The notes under the pieces were generated by a model. That model was not told where the DNA came from, did not search any database, and was given only the letters and a program-made list of their open reading frames with translations. Positions 27,889 to 35,592 of a DNA stretch of 64,000 nucleotides are shown one piece after another. The position numbers and the translations under genes are program-made. The DNA is from DATLED01 sp963750255. Its GTDB lineage: Bacteria; Actinomycetota; Acidimicrobiia; Acidimicrobiales; CADCTF01. The stretch is taken from NCBI GenBank assembly GCA_963750255.1, contig CAVVPZ010000001.1:62001-126000 (forward strand). Reading direction: 5' to 3'. Numbering within the stretch: the first letter of the stretch is position 1; every line of letters starts with the position of its first letter.

Positions 27889-29876
27889 TCAGGTGCCGAA
27901 GACGGGCTTGGTGCTCGGCGCCCGTCGACGGCGGGCCGGCTTCTCCTTGGCCGGCGTGGCCGCTGCCGCACGCTCCTCGATCGCGGCCCTGGCCCGGGTG
28001 CGAGCCGGTCGGGGCGAGCCGCCGCCGGCCTCGTGGGCGGCCTTGCCGTGCCAGGGGGCGAGGTGGCCGAGGATCTCGGCCAACTCGGGAGTGTCGAGCG
28101 TTTCCTTCTCGACCAATGCAGCAGCGAGCAGGTCGAGCACCTCGCGGTGGGCGGTGAGGATGGCAGTGGCTTCCTCGTGGGCCTCGTCGATCAACACGCG
28201 GATCTCGGCGTCGATGCGCGAGGCGACCTCGTCTGAGTAGTTGGCCTGGTGCCCGTCGTCGCGGCCGAGGAACACTTCGCCCTGCTTCTGGCCCAGCTGT
28301 TGGGGCCCGAGCAGCTCGCTCATGCCGTATTCGGTGACCATCGACCGTGCGATCTGGGTGGCACTTCTCGATGTCGTTCTGGGCGCCCGTCGTGGGATCG
28401 GCGAAGATCAGCTCTTCGGCCGTCCGACCGCCCAGCAACATCGCCAGCTCGGCCCGGAGCTCGGACCGGGTGACGAGGTACTTGTCCTCGGTGGGCAGGG
28501 CCAAGGTCCAGCCCAGGGCTCGGCCGCGGGCGACGATCGACACCTTGTGGACGGGGTCGGCGTTGGGGAGCACGTGGCCGACGAGCGCGTGGCCGCCCTC
28601 GTGGTAGGCGATGACCTTCTTCTCTCGGTCGGACATCACCCGGTGTCTTGCGCTCGGGTCCGCCGATGACGCGGTCGATGGCGTCTTCCATCTCGAACAT
28701 GTGGATGCGTTCGTCGCCGTTGCGAGCGGCGAGGAGGGCGGCCTCGTTGAGCATGTTGGCGAGGTCGGCGCCGGTGAAGCCGGGGGTGCGGCGGGCCAGC
28801 ACGTCGAGGTTGATGTCGGCGCCCAGCGGCTTGTCGGCGGCGTGGACGCCGAGGATCTTCTTACGACCCTCGAGATCGGGACGGTCGACGACGATCTGGC
28901 GGTCGAAGCGGCCCGGCCGCAGGAGCGCGGGGTCGAGGATGTCAGGGCGGTTGGTGGCGGCAATGAGGATGACGCCGGTCTTCACGTCGAAGCCATCCAT
29001 CTCGACGAGCAGCTGGTTGAGGGTCTGCTCCCGCTCGTCGTGCCCGCCGCCCATGCCGGCGCCGCGGTGGCGACCGACGGCATCGATCTCGTCCATGAAG
29101 ATGATGGCCGGCGCGCTGGCCTTGGCCTGCTCGAAGAGGTCGCGCACCCGGCTGGCCCCGACGCCGACGAACATCTCGACGAAGTCCGAGCCCGAGATCG
29201 AGAAGAACGGCACCCCGGCCTCACCGGCGACGGCACGGGCCAACAAGGTCTTGCCGGTTCCCGGCGGCCCGAAGAGGAGCACGCCCTTGGGGATCTTGGC
29301 CCCGATGGCCTGGAACTTGGCCGGCGACTCGAGGAACTCCTTGATCTCGTGCAACTCCTCGCACGGCTTCGTCGGCCCCGGCGACGTCGGCGAAGGTGAC
29401 CTTGGGCTGCGTCCTTGTTGACCTGCTTCGCCTTGGCTTTGCCGAACTGCATGACCCGATTGCCGCCACCCTGCATCTGATTGAGGATGAACAACATGAT
29501 CCCGACGATCAGGATGATGGGCAGGAAGTTGAGGAGGATCGACAGCCAGAGGTTGTCCTTCTGCCGGCTCGTCTTGACGTCGCCCTTCTCGCCGATCGAC
29601 GACAACACCTGATCGGTGATCTTCTCGCCGTAGAAGGTCGGGAACTCGACCGCGTACTGGCGACCGTCGGCCAGCTTGCCCTTCACCGTGCCGCCCGAGT
29701 CGGTGTAGAAGATCTCTGCGTCGGTGACGGTGCCGGCGGTCAGTTGCCGTTGGTACTCGGCCAGCGACAAGACCTCGGGCTTCGTCTTGTCCCCGAAGAA
29801 GCTGTTGAAGGCCACGAGCGCGACTAGATCCGACGGCGACGAACAACAGGACGCGACTGCCAGGGGGCTTCTTCAC
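27889..29876 (-). CDS. ftsH: ATP-dependent zinc metalloprotease FtsH (five frameshifts)
   Basis: Membrane AAA+ protease. Recognisable along the gene: GTG start 29876 with N-terminal helix (KKPPGSRVLLFVAVG), a periplasmic segment of about 90 residues (FNSFFGDKTKPEVLSLAEYQ), second helix (LLNFLPIILIVGIMLFIL), AAA core FADVAGADEAV, GPPGTGKTLLARA, IIFMDEIDAVGR, RPGRFDRQIVVDRPD, and protease domain with zinc motif AYHEGGHALVGH and later DVATGASNDIE-like DPTTGAQNDIEK. The C-terminal tail is Lys/Ala/Pro-rich. The frame changes near 29820, 29408, 29364, 28635 and 28360. Each change is in the direction of one extra base, so the protein is probably intact in the organism. Confidence 0.92.
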
Positions 29877-29892
29877 GGTGATCCCAGGCTAC

Positions 29893-30444
29893 TTAGGGCG
29901 TCGGCCCTACGTACACGCGGACGTCGGGGAGGTTGCGGTAGCGCTCGGCCACGTCGAGGCCGTACCCGATGACGAACGCCGGCGGAATGGTGAAGCCGAC
30001 ATACCGGAGATCGAGGTCGGCCTTCTGCTGATCCTCGCGAACGAGTAGGGCGCAGATCTCGAGACTGGCCGGGTTGCGAGCGAGCAGGTTGCGCCGCAGA
30101 TAGTTGAGGGTGAGGCCGGAATCGATGATGTCCTCGACGACGAGCACGTCGCGCCCGGCGAGGTCGAGGTCGAGGTCCTTGACGATGCGGACGACGCCGC
30201 TGGTCTTGGTGGCACTGCCGTAGGACGAGATGGCCATGAAGTCGAACTCGACGGGCAGGTCGATGGCGCGGGCCAGGTCGCTCATGAACACGAAGGCGCC
30301 CTTGAGCACGCCGACGAGCAGCGGCGGTCGGCCCTGGTAGTCCTTGGTGATCTCCCGGCCGAGTTCGGTGATGCGGCGCTCGAGCTCAGCCCCGGCGACG
30401 ACGATCTCGCCGAGGTTCGGGTCTTGGTCGTCTCCCATGGCCAT
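29893..30444 (-). CDS. hpt: Hypoxanthine phosphoribosyltransferase
   Basis: Purine salvage enzyme making IMP and GMP from PRPP. 183 residues. PRPP loop VLVVEDIIDSGLTLNYL, flexible loop SSYGSATKTSGVVRI, PPi loop LLVGVLKGAFVFMSDLA, and C-terminal FVIGYGLDVAERYRNLPDV. Intact. It lies between tilS (12 nt upstream) and ftsH (16 nt downstream), the usual actinobacterial tilS-hpt-ftsH arrangement. Confidence 0.96.
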   Translation of the reverse strand: MAMGDDQDPNLGEIVVAGAELERRITELGREITKDYQGRPPLLVGVLKGAFVFMSDLARAIDLPVEFDFMAISSYGSATKTSGVVRIVKDLDLDLAGRDVLVVEDIIDSGLTLNYLRRNLLARNPASLEICALLVREDQQKADLDLRYVGFTIPPAFVIGYGLDVAERYRNLPDVRVYVGPTP

Positions 30445-30456
30445 GCTCCGGCGAAC

Positions 30457-31324
30457 TTAGGTGCTGGCGAAGCGCAGACGCATACCGGAGCGCGCCACCC
30501 GCCGCCCGCCGACGACCTCGCAGGCGAGGATCTCGCCGCGAGCGACAGCCAGAACTCGCTCGACGGAGGCGGCGTCAGGAGGGTGGCGCCCGTCGTGGAG
30601 CCACCGCCGCACGGCCCGGCGGGCCAGCGCCGGCGGCGCTGCGGCCACGGCCCGTGCGTCGGTCGGATCGAGTGCCGGCGGCCAACGACTCGAGGAAGTC
30701 GGCTTCGTCACCCAACACGCTCGCCTGCCGAGCCAGCGCGGCAGCGACGTCGCGTTTGGCGACGTCGTCGAGTAGGGGGAGCACCTCGTGGCGCACTCGG
30801 TTCCGGGCAAATGCCGGGTCAGCGTTGGTCGGATCGCACACCGGCTCGAGGCCCAACGAACGACACAATCCGACCGTCTCCATCCGCCTGAGCCTGAGGA
30901 TCGGCTTGGTCGGCCCCGGCCGAATGCCGGCCCAGCCGTCGAGGGCCGCGCCTCGCATGGCGTGCAACAGCACGGTCTCGGCGACGTCGTCGGCGGTGTG
31001 GCCGGTGAGGGCCCCGGCCGGCAGCGCGGCCCGCCGGGCGTCGCGCCACCGCTCCTCGAGGTTGCCGGGCGAGGGATCGATCGTGAGCGCCCGCCGGTCG
31101 AATCGGGCGCCGAAACGCTCGGCGGCGGCGGCGACGACGGCGGCCTCATCGTCGGCGGCGGCGGGCCGGGCCCCGTGGTCGACGTGGATGGCCGTCACCC
31201 GACAGCCCGCAGCAGCGGCCAACACCAACAGGGCCATCGAGTCGGCGCCGCCCGACACCGCGCAGTCGACCTCAGTGCCAGGGGCAGGGAACCCACAGCG
31301 CCCAAGGAGGTCAGACGGGTCCAC
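30457..31324 (-). CDS. tilS: tRNA(Ile)-lysidine synthase (one frameshift)
   Basis: Converts C34 of tRNA-Ile(CAU) to lysidine. About 288 residues, N-type PP-loop ATPase: CAVSGGADSMALLVLA (SGGxDS), AIHVDHGARP, EERWRDARRAAL, GHTADDVAETVLL and NRVRHEVLPLL. The C-terminal part (RAVRRWLHDGRHPPDAASVERVLAVARG) is in another frame; the join lies near 30672 and fits one extra base. Short form without the full TilS C-terminal domain, as in many actinobacteria. GTG start 31324. Confidence 0.88.
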
Positions 31325-31329
31325 CCCGA

Positions 31330-32076
31330 TCAGTCGGCGAGAGGAACGGCGCCGGACCGTGCGGCCAGAATCAGCGCCCGCACGTCTCGCTCCCCGAGCT
31401 TTCGGGCGATCCGGCGAAGGCTGGCGTAGACGTTGGACCGGCTGACCGAGAGCACCGACGCCGCCTCGCTGACCGTGACCGTGGTGGCGACGGCGTGGAG
31501 GAGTTGTCGCTGTTTGTCGGAGAGGGTCGCCATCTGGTCGGCAGAGAAGGTGGTGGGCCCGGTGCGATCGGGAGCGGGGGGGCGTTCGAGCCGAGTGAGG
31601 TGGGGGCGCGGGGCGCGCACGTCGGGGCTCGGTCGGCCGCCCTCGATGCGGGCAAATTCTTCGAGTGCGCCCTGCTGGACCCGCCGACGCTTGGCCGGCT
31701 CGGGTTCGCCGGTCAGCGCCTCGCGGACCTCTCGACGCAATTCGTCGGCCGAGAACGGCTTCTTCAGGTACCTGATGGCCCCTTCGATCGAGCCCCGGAT
31801 GCGGTCGAGATCATCGACTCGGGCCGTCAGCATGATCACCGGCGTCGAGGCCACGTCGCCGTCGGCCGAGGACTTCATCTCGGTGAGGACCTGCCAACCG
31901 TCCTTACCCGGCATCATCACGTCGAGGACGACGCAGTCGGGACGCCGGTCGGCCACGATGGCCATCGCCTCGTTGCCATCGGAGGCGAAGAGCACTTCGT
32001 GGCCATCGAACTCGAGGTTGATGCGCAACAACTCGCGAATGTCGGCTTCGTCATCGACCACCAACACGGTGCTCAT
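31330..32076 (-). CDS. Response regulator with C-terminal HTH
   Basis: About 248 residues from ATG 32076 (MSTVLVVDDEADIRELLRIN). Receiver domain: acidic pair VDDEAD, phosphoacceptor in VVLDVMMPGKDGWQ (about residue 51), MLTARVDD and LKKPF with the conserved Lys. A linker of about 70 residues leads to a C-terminal helix-turn-helix (TVSEAASVLSVSRSNVYASLRRIARKLG). There is no kinase gene nearby. The unusual setting, 5 nt before tilS inside the metabolic run, suggests cotranscription with housekeeping genes. The longer in-frame N-terminus to 32184 would overlap the upstream gene and is not favoured. Confidence 0.85.
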   Translation of the reverse strand: MSTVLVVDDEADIRELLRINLEFDGHEVLFASDGNEAMAIVADRRPDCVVLDVMMPGKDGWQVLTEMKSSADGDVASTPVIMLTARVDDLDRIRGSIEGAIRYLKKPFSADELRREVREALTGEPEPAKRRRVQQGALEEFARIEGGRPSPDVRAPRPHLTRLERPPAPDRTGPTTFSADQMATLSDKQRQLLHAVATTVTVSEAASVLSVSRSNVYASLRRIARKLGERDVRALILAARSGAVPLAD

Positions 32077-32087
32077 CTCGGTCGAGG

Positions 32088-33161
32088 CTACCGAGCGACC
32101 GAGGCGGCCGGCCGCACTCGTCGGATCCACGACGACGGGTCGCGGATCTCCTTGAGATCGGGCAGCTGGTCGGGGCTCTGCCACACCAGGTCGAGCAGCG
32201 CGGTGCCACCCTCGGACTCGACGTGCTCGATGAAGCGCTCTCCCTGGGCGTACTGCTTCATCTTCGCGTCGAGGCCGATCACCTTCTGCAACAGCTTGGC
32301 GGGGCCTGCCTGATCCGAGCGCCGGTCGTGCAGCGTTCGGTGGAACCGTTCGCTCGAGGGCACGAGCCCGGCGCCGGCCCGGTTCATCGTGACGTCACCG
32401 TGACCCTCCAGCAGACTCATCAGGCCCTGAACCTGTTGGAGGACGGCGTGCTGCTCGGGCCCGGCGATCAAGGCGACCAACCCGCCGTCGTCGAGGGGAT
32501 TGTGGCCCTCGCGCATCTGACCCACGGCCCGTTTCAGCGCCTCGAGGAATCGCTTCGGGTCGGGGTCGATCGAGCCGAGACTCCGCTCGACCAATCCGAG
32601 AAAGTGACCCCGCATCCACGGCACGCCGGTGAACTGTGCCCGGTGTGTGACCTCATGGAGCGCCAACCAGAGGCGGAACTCAGCGGGAGGAAAGGCGAAG
32701 CGCTTCTCGATGGCGAGGATGTTGGGCCCTACGTAATAGACGAGGTCTTGCTCCTCGGGCCGTTCGTCCTCGACGAGGAGCAGGTCGTACTGCCCGAGCA
32801 CGCGCGTCGACATCCAGCCGAGCATGGTGCCCAGCTGGGCGCCGGCCAGCTGTCGCCCGATCGGTGCCACCGGGCTTTCCGCCAGGCGGGGTCCGACCCG
32901 ATCGAGCACCGGTCGGAGCAAACGACGGAACGAGGCCACGTTGGCCCGGATCCATCCTTCGCGGTCGGTGACGCGGGAGCGGGCGGGGCCGGCCAGGCTC
33001 CGCAGGCCGGTGACGTCGGCGACGAGGGCCTCGGCCTGCTCGGTGAAGGCGGCGAAATCACGCTCGAGGGAATCGGCCAGGTATGACTGGGCCAGCGGTT
33101 CCCGGCCCGCCACCCGTACCGCAACTCGCTCGGCGGTGTCCCAGGCGACGGGGTCGGTCAT
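32088..33161 (-). CDS. Zinc-dependent metalloprotease (DUF2342 / F420-associated family)
   Basis: A 357-residue protein of the actinobacterial family annotated as zinc-dependent metalloprotease or coenzyme F420 biosynthesis-associated (Rv3626c relatives). Zinc motif HEVTH in LWLALHEVTHRAQFTGVPW (about residues 167-171). Other family segments: LLVEDERPEEQDLVYYVGPN, LDDGGLVALIAGPEQ and MNRAGAGLVPSSERFHRTLHDRR. Target unknown. Next to tilS in M. tuberculosis too, so this is conserved synteny. It appears to be the first gene of the long minus-strand run. Confidence 0.85.
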   Translation of the reverse strand: MTDPVAWDTAERVAVRVAGREPLAQSYLADSLERDFAAFTEQAEALVADVTGLRSLAGPARSRVTDREGWIRANVASFRRLLRPVLDRVGPRLAESPVAPIGRQLAGAQLGTMLGWMSTRVLGQYDLLLVEDERPEEQDLVYYVGPNILAIEKRFAFPPAEFRLWLALHEVTHRAQFTGVPWMRGHFLGLVERSLGSIDPDPKRFLEALKRAVGQMREGHNPLDDGGLVALIAGPEQHAVLQQVQGLMSLLEGHGDVTMNRAGAGLVPSSERFHRTLHDRRSDQAGPAKLLQKVIGLDAKMKQYAQGERFIEHVESEGGTALLDLVWQSPDQLPDLKEIRDPSSWIRRVRPAASVAR

Positions 33162-33207
33162 GCGATCGACCGTAGACGGCGAGGGCGGCTACTGGTTGCC
33201 GCGCCGC

Positions 33208-33363
33208 TTACTGGCGCGGATACTTGGTCGCCTTTACCCGGACCAGGTAGAGGAGGCCCATGGCGATGATCGTCAAGACGATGGGGGCCAAGAGGGCGAT
33301 GGACAGCCAGTAGTGCCAGACCTTGGCGACCAGCAATGCGACAGCGACGACCGTTGCAGCCAT
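33208..33363 (-). CDS. Small membrane protein (51 aa)
   Basis: From ATG 33363 the product has two hydrophobic segments (MAATVVAVALLVAKVWHYWL; IALLAPIVLTIIAMGLLYLV) and a basic end (RVKATKYPRQ), consistent with a two-pass inner-membrane miniprotein with both ends inside. A longer frame to 33534 is open but its first part overlaps the next gene and looks non-coding. Family unknown. Confidence 0.55.
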   Translation of the reverse strand: MAATVVAVALLVAKVWHYWLSIALLAPIVLTIIAMGLLYLVRVKATKYPRQ

Positions 33364-33422
33364 GGGCCGGAACTGTAGGGCGGCCCACCGACAGGCGAAC
33401 AATCGGCCCGAGACAACGGCCC

Positions 33423-33614
33423 TCAGGCGATCTTCTTGCCCCGGGTTCGCGGCACTGCCATCGGCTCGTGGAGGTAGCAGTACTTGCCGTTGTTGTAGAT
33501 CGAGAGACGGGTCTCGCAGCCCGACTCCCGGCATTCACGGTCTTTGGTGAAGGCTTTGGATGGCCGGTCCGCACCGTTGATGGACGTGCCGGCGAGGTGA
33601 TCGTTCATATTCAT
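33423..33614 (-). CDS. Zinc-finger-like microprotein (63 aa)
   Basis: A 63-residue basic protein. The central pattern is CRESGCETRLSIYNNGKYCYLH: C-x4-C-x(13)-C-x2-H, a plausible single zinc finger. The C-terminus is basic (MAVPRTRGKKIA). Such small CxxxxC/CxxH proteins occur in actinobacteria, but I cannot assign a function. It lies 22 nt after rsrA on the same strand, so it may belong to the sigR redox operon and bind zinc or DNA. Confidence 0.6.
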   Translation of the reverse strand: MNMNDHLAGTSINGADRPSKAFTKDRECRESGCETRLSIYNNGKYCYLHEPMAVPRTRGKKIA

Positions 33615-33636
33615 ACTAAACCTCGCTGAGTCTCTG

Positions 33637-33924
33637 CTATTCCGCCGAGGCCTGCTCGACGCGTCGGATTGCGTCCTCTATACGACGCACCAACTCTCCA
33701 GGGACGTCGTCGCGGCACTTCTCGGCGATCGTCATCTTCAGGGAGGCGTGGAACTCGACGACTTCGTGGCAGTCGACGCAGCCGGTGAAGTGCCGCTCGA
33801 TCTGCACCCGCCGCCCATCGGTCAGCTCGCCGTCGAGGAAGGTGTAGAGCTCCTTCACGACGGCGCCACAGTCGACGTCGCCGTCGCTCTCGCTGCCCGT
33901 GGTTTGGTCGTTTGCGTCAGCCAT
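33637..33924 (-). CDS. rsrA: Zinc anti-sigma factor, RsrA/RshA-like
   Basis: A 95-residue ZAS-family anti-sigma factor with the signature HFTGCVDCHEV (HxxxCxxC, about residues 47-54) that binds zinc and releases the sigma factor when oxidised. Additional cysteines occur near residue 19 (VDCGAVV) and after the motif (EKCRDD). The start ATG overlaps the sigR stop by 8 nt, the typical coupled sigR-rsrA arrangement. Confidence 0.9.
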   Translation of the reverse strand: MADANDQTTGSESDGDVDCGAVVKELYTFLDGELTDGRRVQIERHFTGCVDCHEVVEFHASLKMTIAEKCRDDVPGELVRRIEDAIRRVEQASAE

Positions 33925-34513
33925 CTCGGTTCCCTACGAGCCCTCGCTGCATCCCGACGTCGACCAACGCCTTCTGCAGCGCCTTTCTTCCGCGGTGCAG
34001 CCGGGACATGACGGTCCCGATGGGGATGTCGAGGATCTCGGCGATCTCCTTGTAGGAGAAACCCTCGACGTCAGCGAGCAGCACCGCCATGCGGAACTGC
34101 TCGGACAGGTTCTCGATCGCCGTCTTGACGTCGCCGTCGGTGAAGAGGTCCATGGCCTCGTCCTCGGCACTGCGCCCGGCGGCGGCGGCCTCGAGTCCGC
34201 CGAGGCGCCGATACAGGTAGAGGTCTTCGATCTCGTCGAGCTCGGTCTGTTCCGGGCGGCGCTTCTTCGACCGGTAGCTGTTGATGAACGTGTTGGTGAG
34301 GATTCGGTACAGCCAGGCCTTGAGGTTGGTGCCCTGTTGGTAGGAGTGCCACGACCGGTAGGCCTTGAGATAGGTCTCTTGCACCAGGTCTTCGGCGTCG
34401 GCCGGGTTGCGGGTCATGCGCAAGGCGGCCGAATACAGCGACGGCATGTGCTCCATCGCCTGCTCGGTGAACTGCTCCTGACGGGCGGTGTCGCCCGTCG
34501 CCTGCTCCGACAT
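33917..34513 (-). CDS. sigR: ECF sigma factor SigR/SigH (thiol-oxidative stress)
   Basis: A 198-residue ECF sigma factor. Region 2: LYSAALRMTRNPADAEDLVQETYLKAYRSWHSYQQGTN in overview, with the DAEDLVQET core and WLYRILTNTFINSYRSKKRR. Region 4: LLADVEGFSYKEIAEILDIPIGTVMSRLHRGRKALQKAL. The match to SigR/SigH is close and is supported by the adjacent ZAS anti-sigma factor. In the family it controls thioredoxin, mycothiol and protease genes. I saw no clear GGAAT-N18-GTT promoter directly upstream. Confidence 0.92.
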   Translation of the reverse strand: MSEQATGDTARQEQFTEQAMEHMPSLYSAALRMTRNPADAEDLVQETYLKAYRSWHSYQQGTNLKAWLYRILTNTFINSYRSKKRRPEQTELDEIEDLYLYRRLGGLEAAAAGRSAEDEAMDLFTDGDVKTAIENLSEQFRMAVLLADVEGFSYKEIAEILDIPIGTVMSRLHRGRKALQKALVDVGMQRGLVGNRDG

Positions 34514-34572
34514 GATTCTCCCTCTGACCCGACCCCGGCGACCCTACCCGCAGGCGCCGAATCGACTCTCGA

Positions 34573-35496
34573 TCAGCCGATGCAGATCAAGAAGCCGCAG
34601 CCACGCGGCGGGGGCGACGACTCATCGGCCCTGGGCGGGGGCGATTCGTTGCGCTTGGGCGGGGGAGGCGGAGGCGGAGGCGGCGGGGGCGGGCCATCGA
34701 GGAACCACTCCGACCCGTCTCCCCCGGCACTGAACGGATGTTGGGCGCCAGCCTTCTGCCGGGCGGTGAGTCGGGGCGCCTGTTCGTGGGCGTTGGCGAA
34801 GGCCTCCTGGATCGACACTTTGCCGTTGCCGTCGCGGTCGCCCTTGCCCTGGAGGAAGGCCTGGTCGATCTCGATACCGGTGAACACCGAGTTGTGCCAC
34901 TCGGGAACTTCATAGGACTTCTCGGTCTCCTGGGACGACGAAGTGAAAAGTCGCGTCGGGCTGGCGATGCCGTCGTTGAAGCCGGCCGCCTCGCAGCCGG
35001 CGATGTCGATCCAGGCGAGGCCGCGCAGGCTGCGGGAGACGTTGGCGACTTCGCTGTCGGACAGGAAGACGTTGTCGTGCGACCAGAGGTACTCGTCGAC
35101 CTTCTCGCCATCGCGATCCCGATCCCCGCTGATCTGCTTCACGTGTCCCGAATAGTGAAACACCGAGAATGCGTTGGGGGAGCTGTTGTCGATGAGCCAC
35201 TTGAAGCCGGCGCGAATGTTGCTGGCCGTGGCCGAGCCCTCGGTCATCATCAGGATCCGGTTCGACGGAAACCCGTTGCGAAGCAACATCTCGCGGAAGT
35301 CGTGAGCATCGTCGGCACCGGCGGCAGTCGACGAGGTCCGGCCCGCGTAGTCGGAGATCCCGACCACCAGCGCCCAGCGGTCGCTGGTGGCCGACGGCGA
35401 GCGACCTTCAGCCCGAGCCGGCGCCGAGGGGCGCACAGCAATGCCGACCGGCACCATGAGGGCGGCGACCAGCAGGATCAACAAGCGAAGGCGCAC
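34573..35496 (-). CDS. Secreted caspase-like (C14/metacaspase) protein with EF-hand and poly-Pro
   Basis: 307 residues from GTG 35496. Signal peptide (LRLLILLVAALMVPVGIA ... ARA), then a caspase-like p20 fold starting WALVVGISDY with DAHDFREMLLRNGFP and ILMMTEGSAT. Catalytic dyad candidates are His118 (FHYSGH) and Cys168 (WIDIAGC). A canonical EF-hand loop occupies residues 220-231 (DRDGNGKVSIQE: D, D, N, S, E at 1, 3, 5, 9, 12), and a degenerate one lies near 125-136. A run of 12 prolines (269-280) leads to a Ser/Pro tail ending in a Cys-containing hydrophobic patch (CGFLICIG). Ca-dependent secreted protease activity is inferred. It is divergent from the cyclase gene at 35593. Confidence 0.8.
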   Translation of the reverse strand: MRLRLLILLVAALMVPVGIAVRPSAPARAEGRSPSATSDRWALVVGISDYAGRTSSTAAGADDAHDFREMLLRNGFPSNRILMMTEGSATASNIRAGFKWLIDNSSPNAFSVFHYSGHVKQISGDRDRDGEKVDEYLWSHDNVFLSDSEVANVSRSLRGLAWIDIAGCEAAGFNDGIASPTRLFTSSSQETEKSYEVPEWHNSVFTGIEIDQAFLQGKGDRDGNGKVSIQEAFANAHEQAPRLTARQKAGAQHPFSAGGDGSEWFLDGPPPPPPPPPPPPKRNESPPPRADESSPPPRGCGFLICIG

Positions 35497-35519
35497 GGGT
35501 AGGTGATCTCCCCACAGAG

Positions 35520-35559
35520 ACAACGGACGAATCGACCGTTGTAGCACGCTTGGTACAAT
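35520..35559 (+). promoter_or_regulatory. Putative promoter of the cyclase gene with overlapping inverted repeat
   Basis: -10 TACAAT (35554-35559), 16-nt spacer, -35-like TCGACC (35532-35537). An inverted repeat ACAACGG-N9-CCGTTGT (35520-35526 / 35536-35542) covers the -35 and lies in the 96-bp divergent gap, so one regulator could control both the caspase-like and cyclase genes. Confidence 0.5.
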
Positions 35560-35592
35560 TCTCCGGCGGGGTGAGCAAGGCGAGGGCGGGCG

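Noticed and set aside
27889..29876. Programmed frameshifting or pseudogenisation in ftsH
   Set aside because: Five breaks of the same insertion type in an essential-type gene, matched by similar breaks in many others, fit base error better; no slippery site with a downstream structure was seen.
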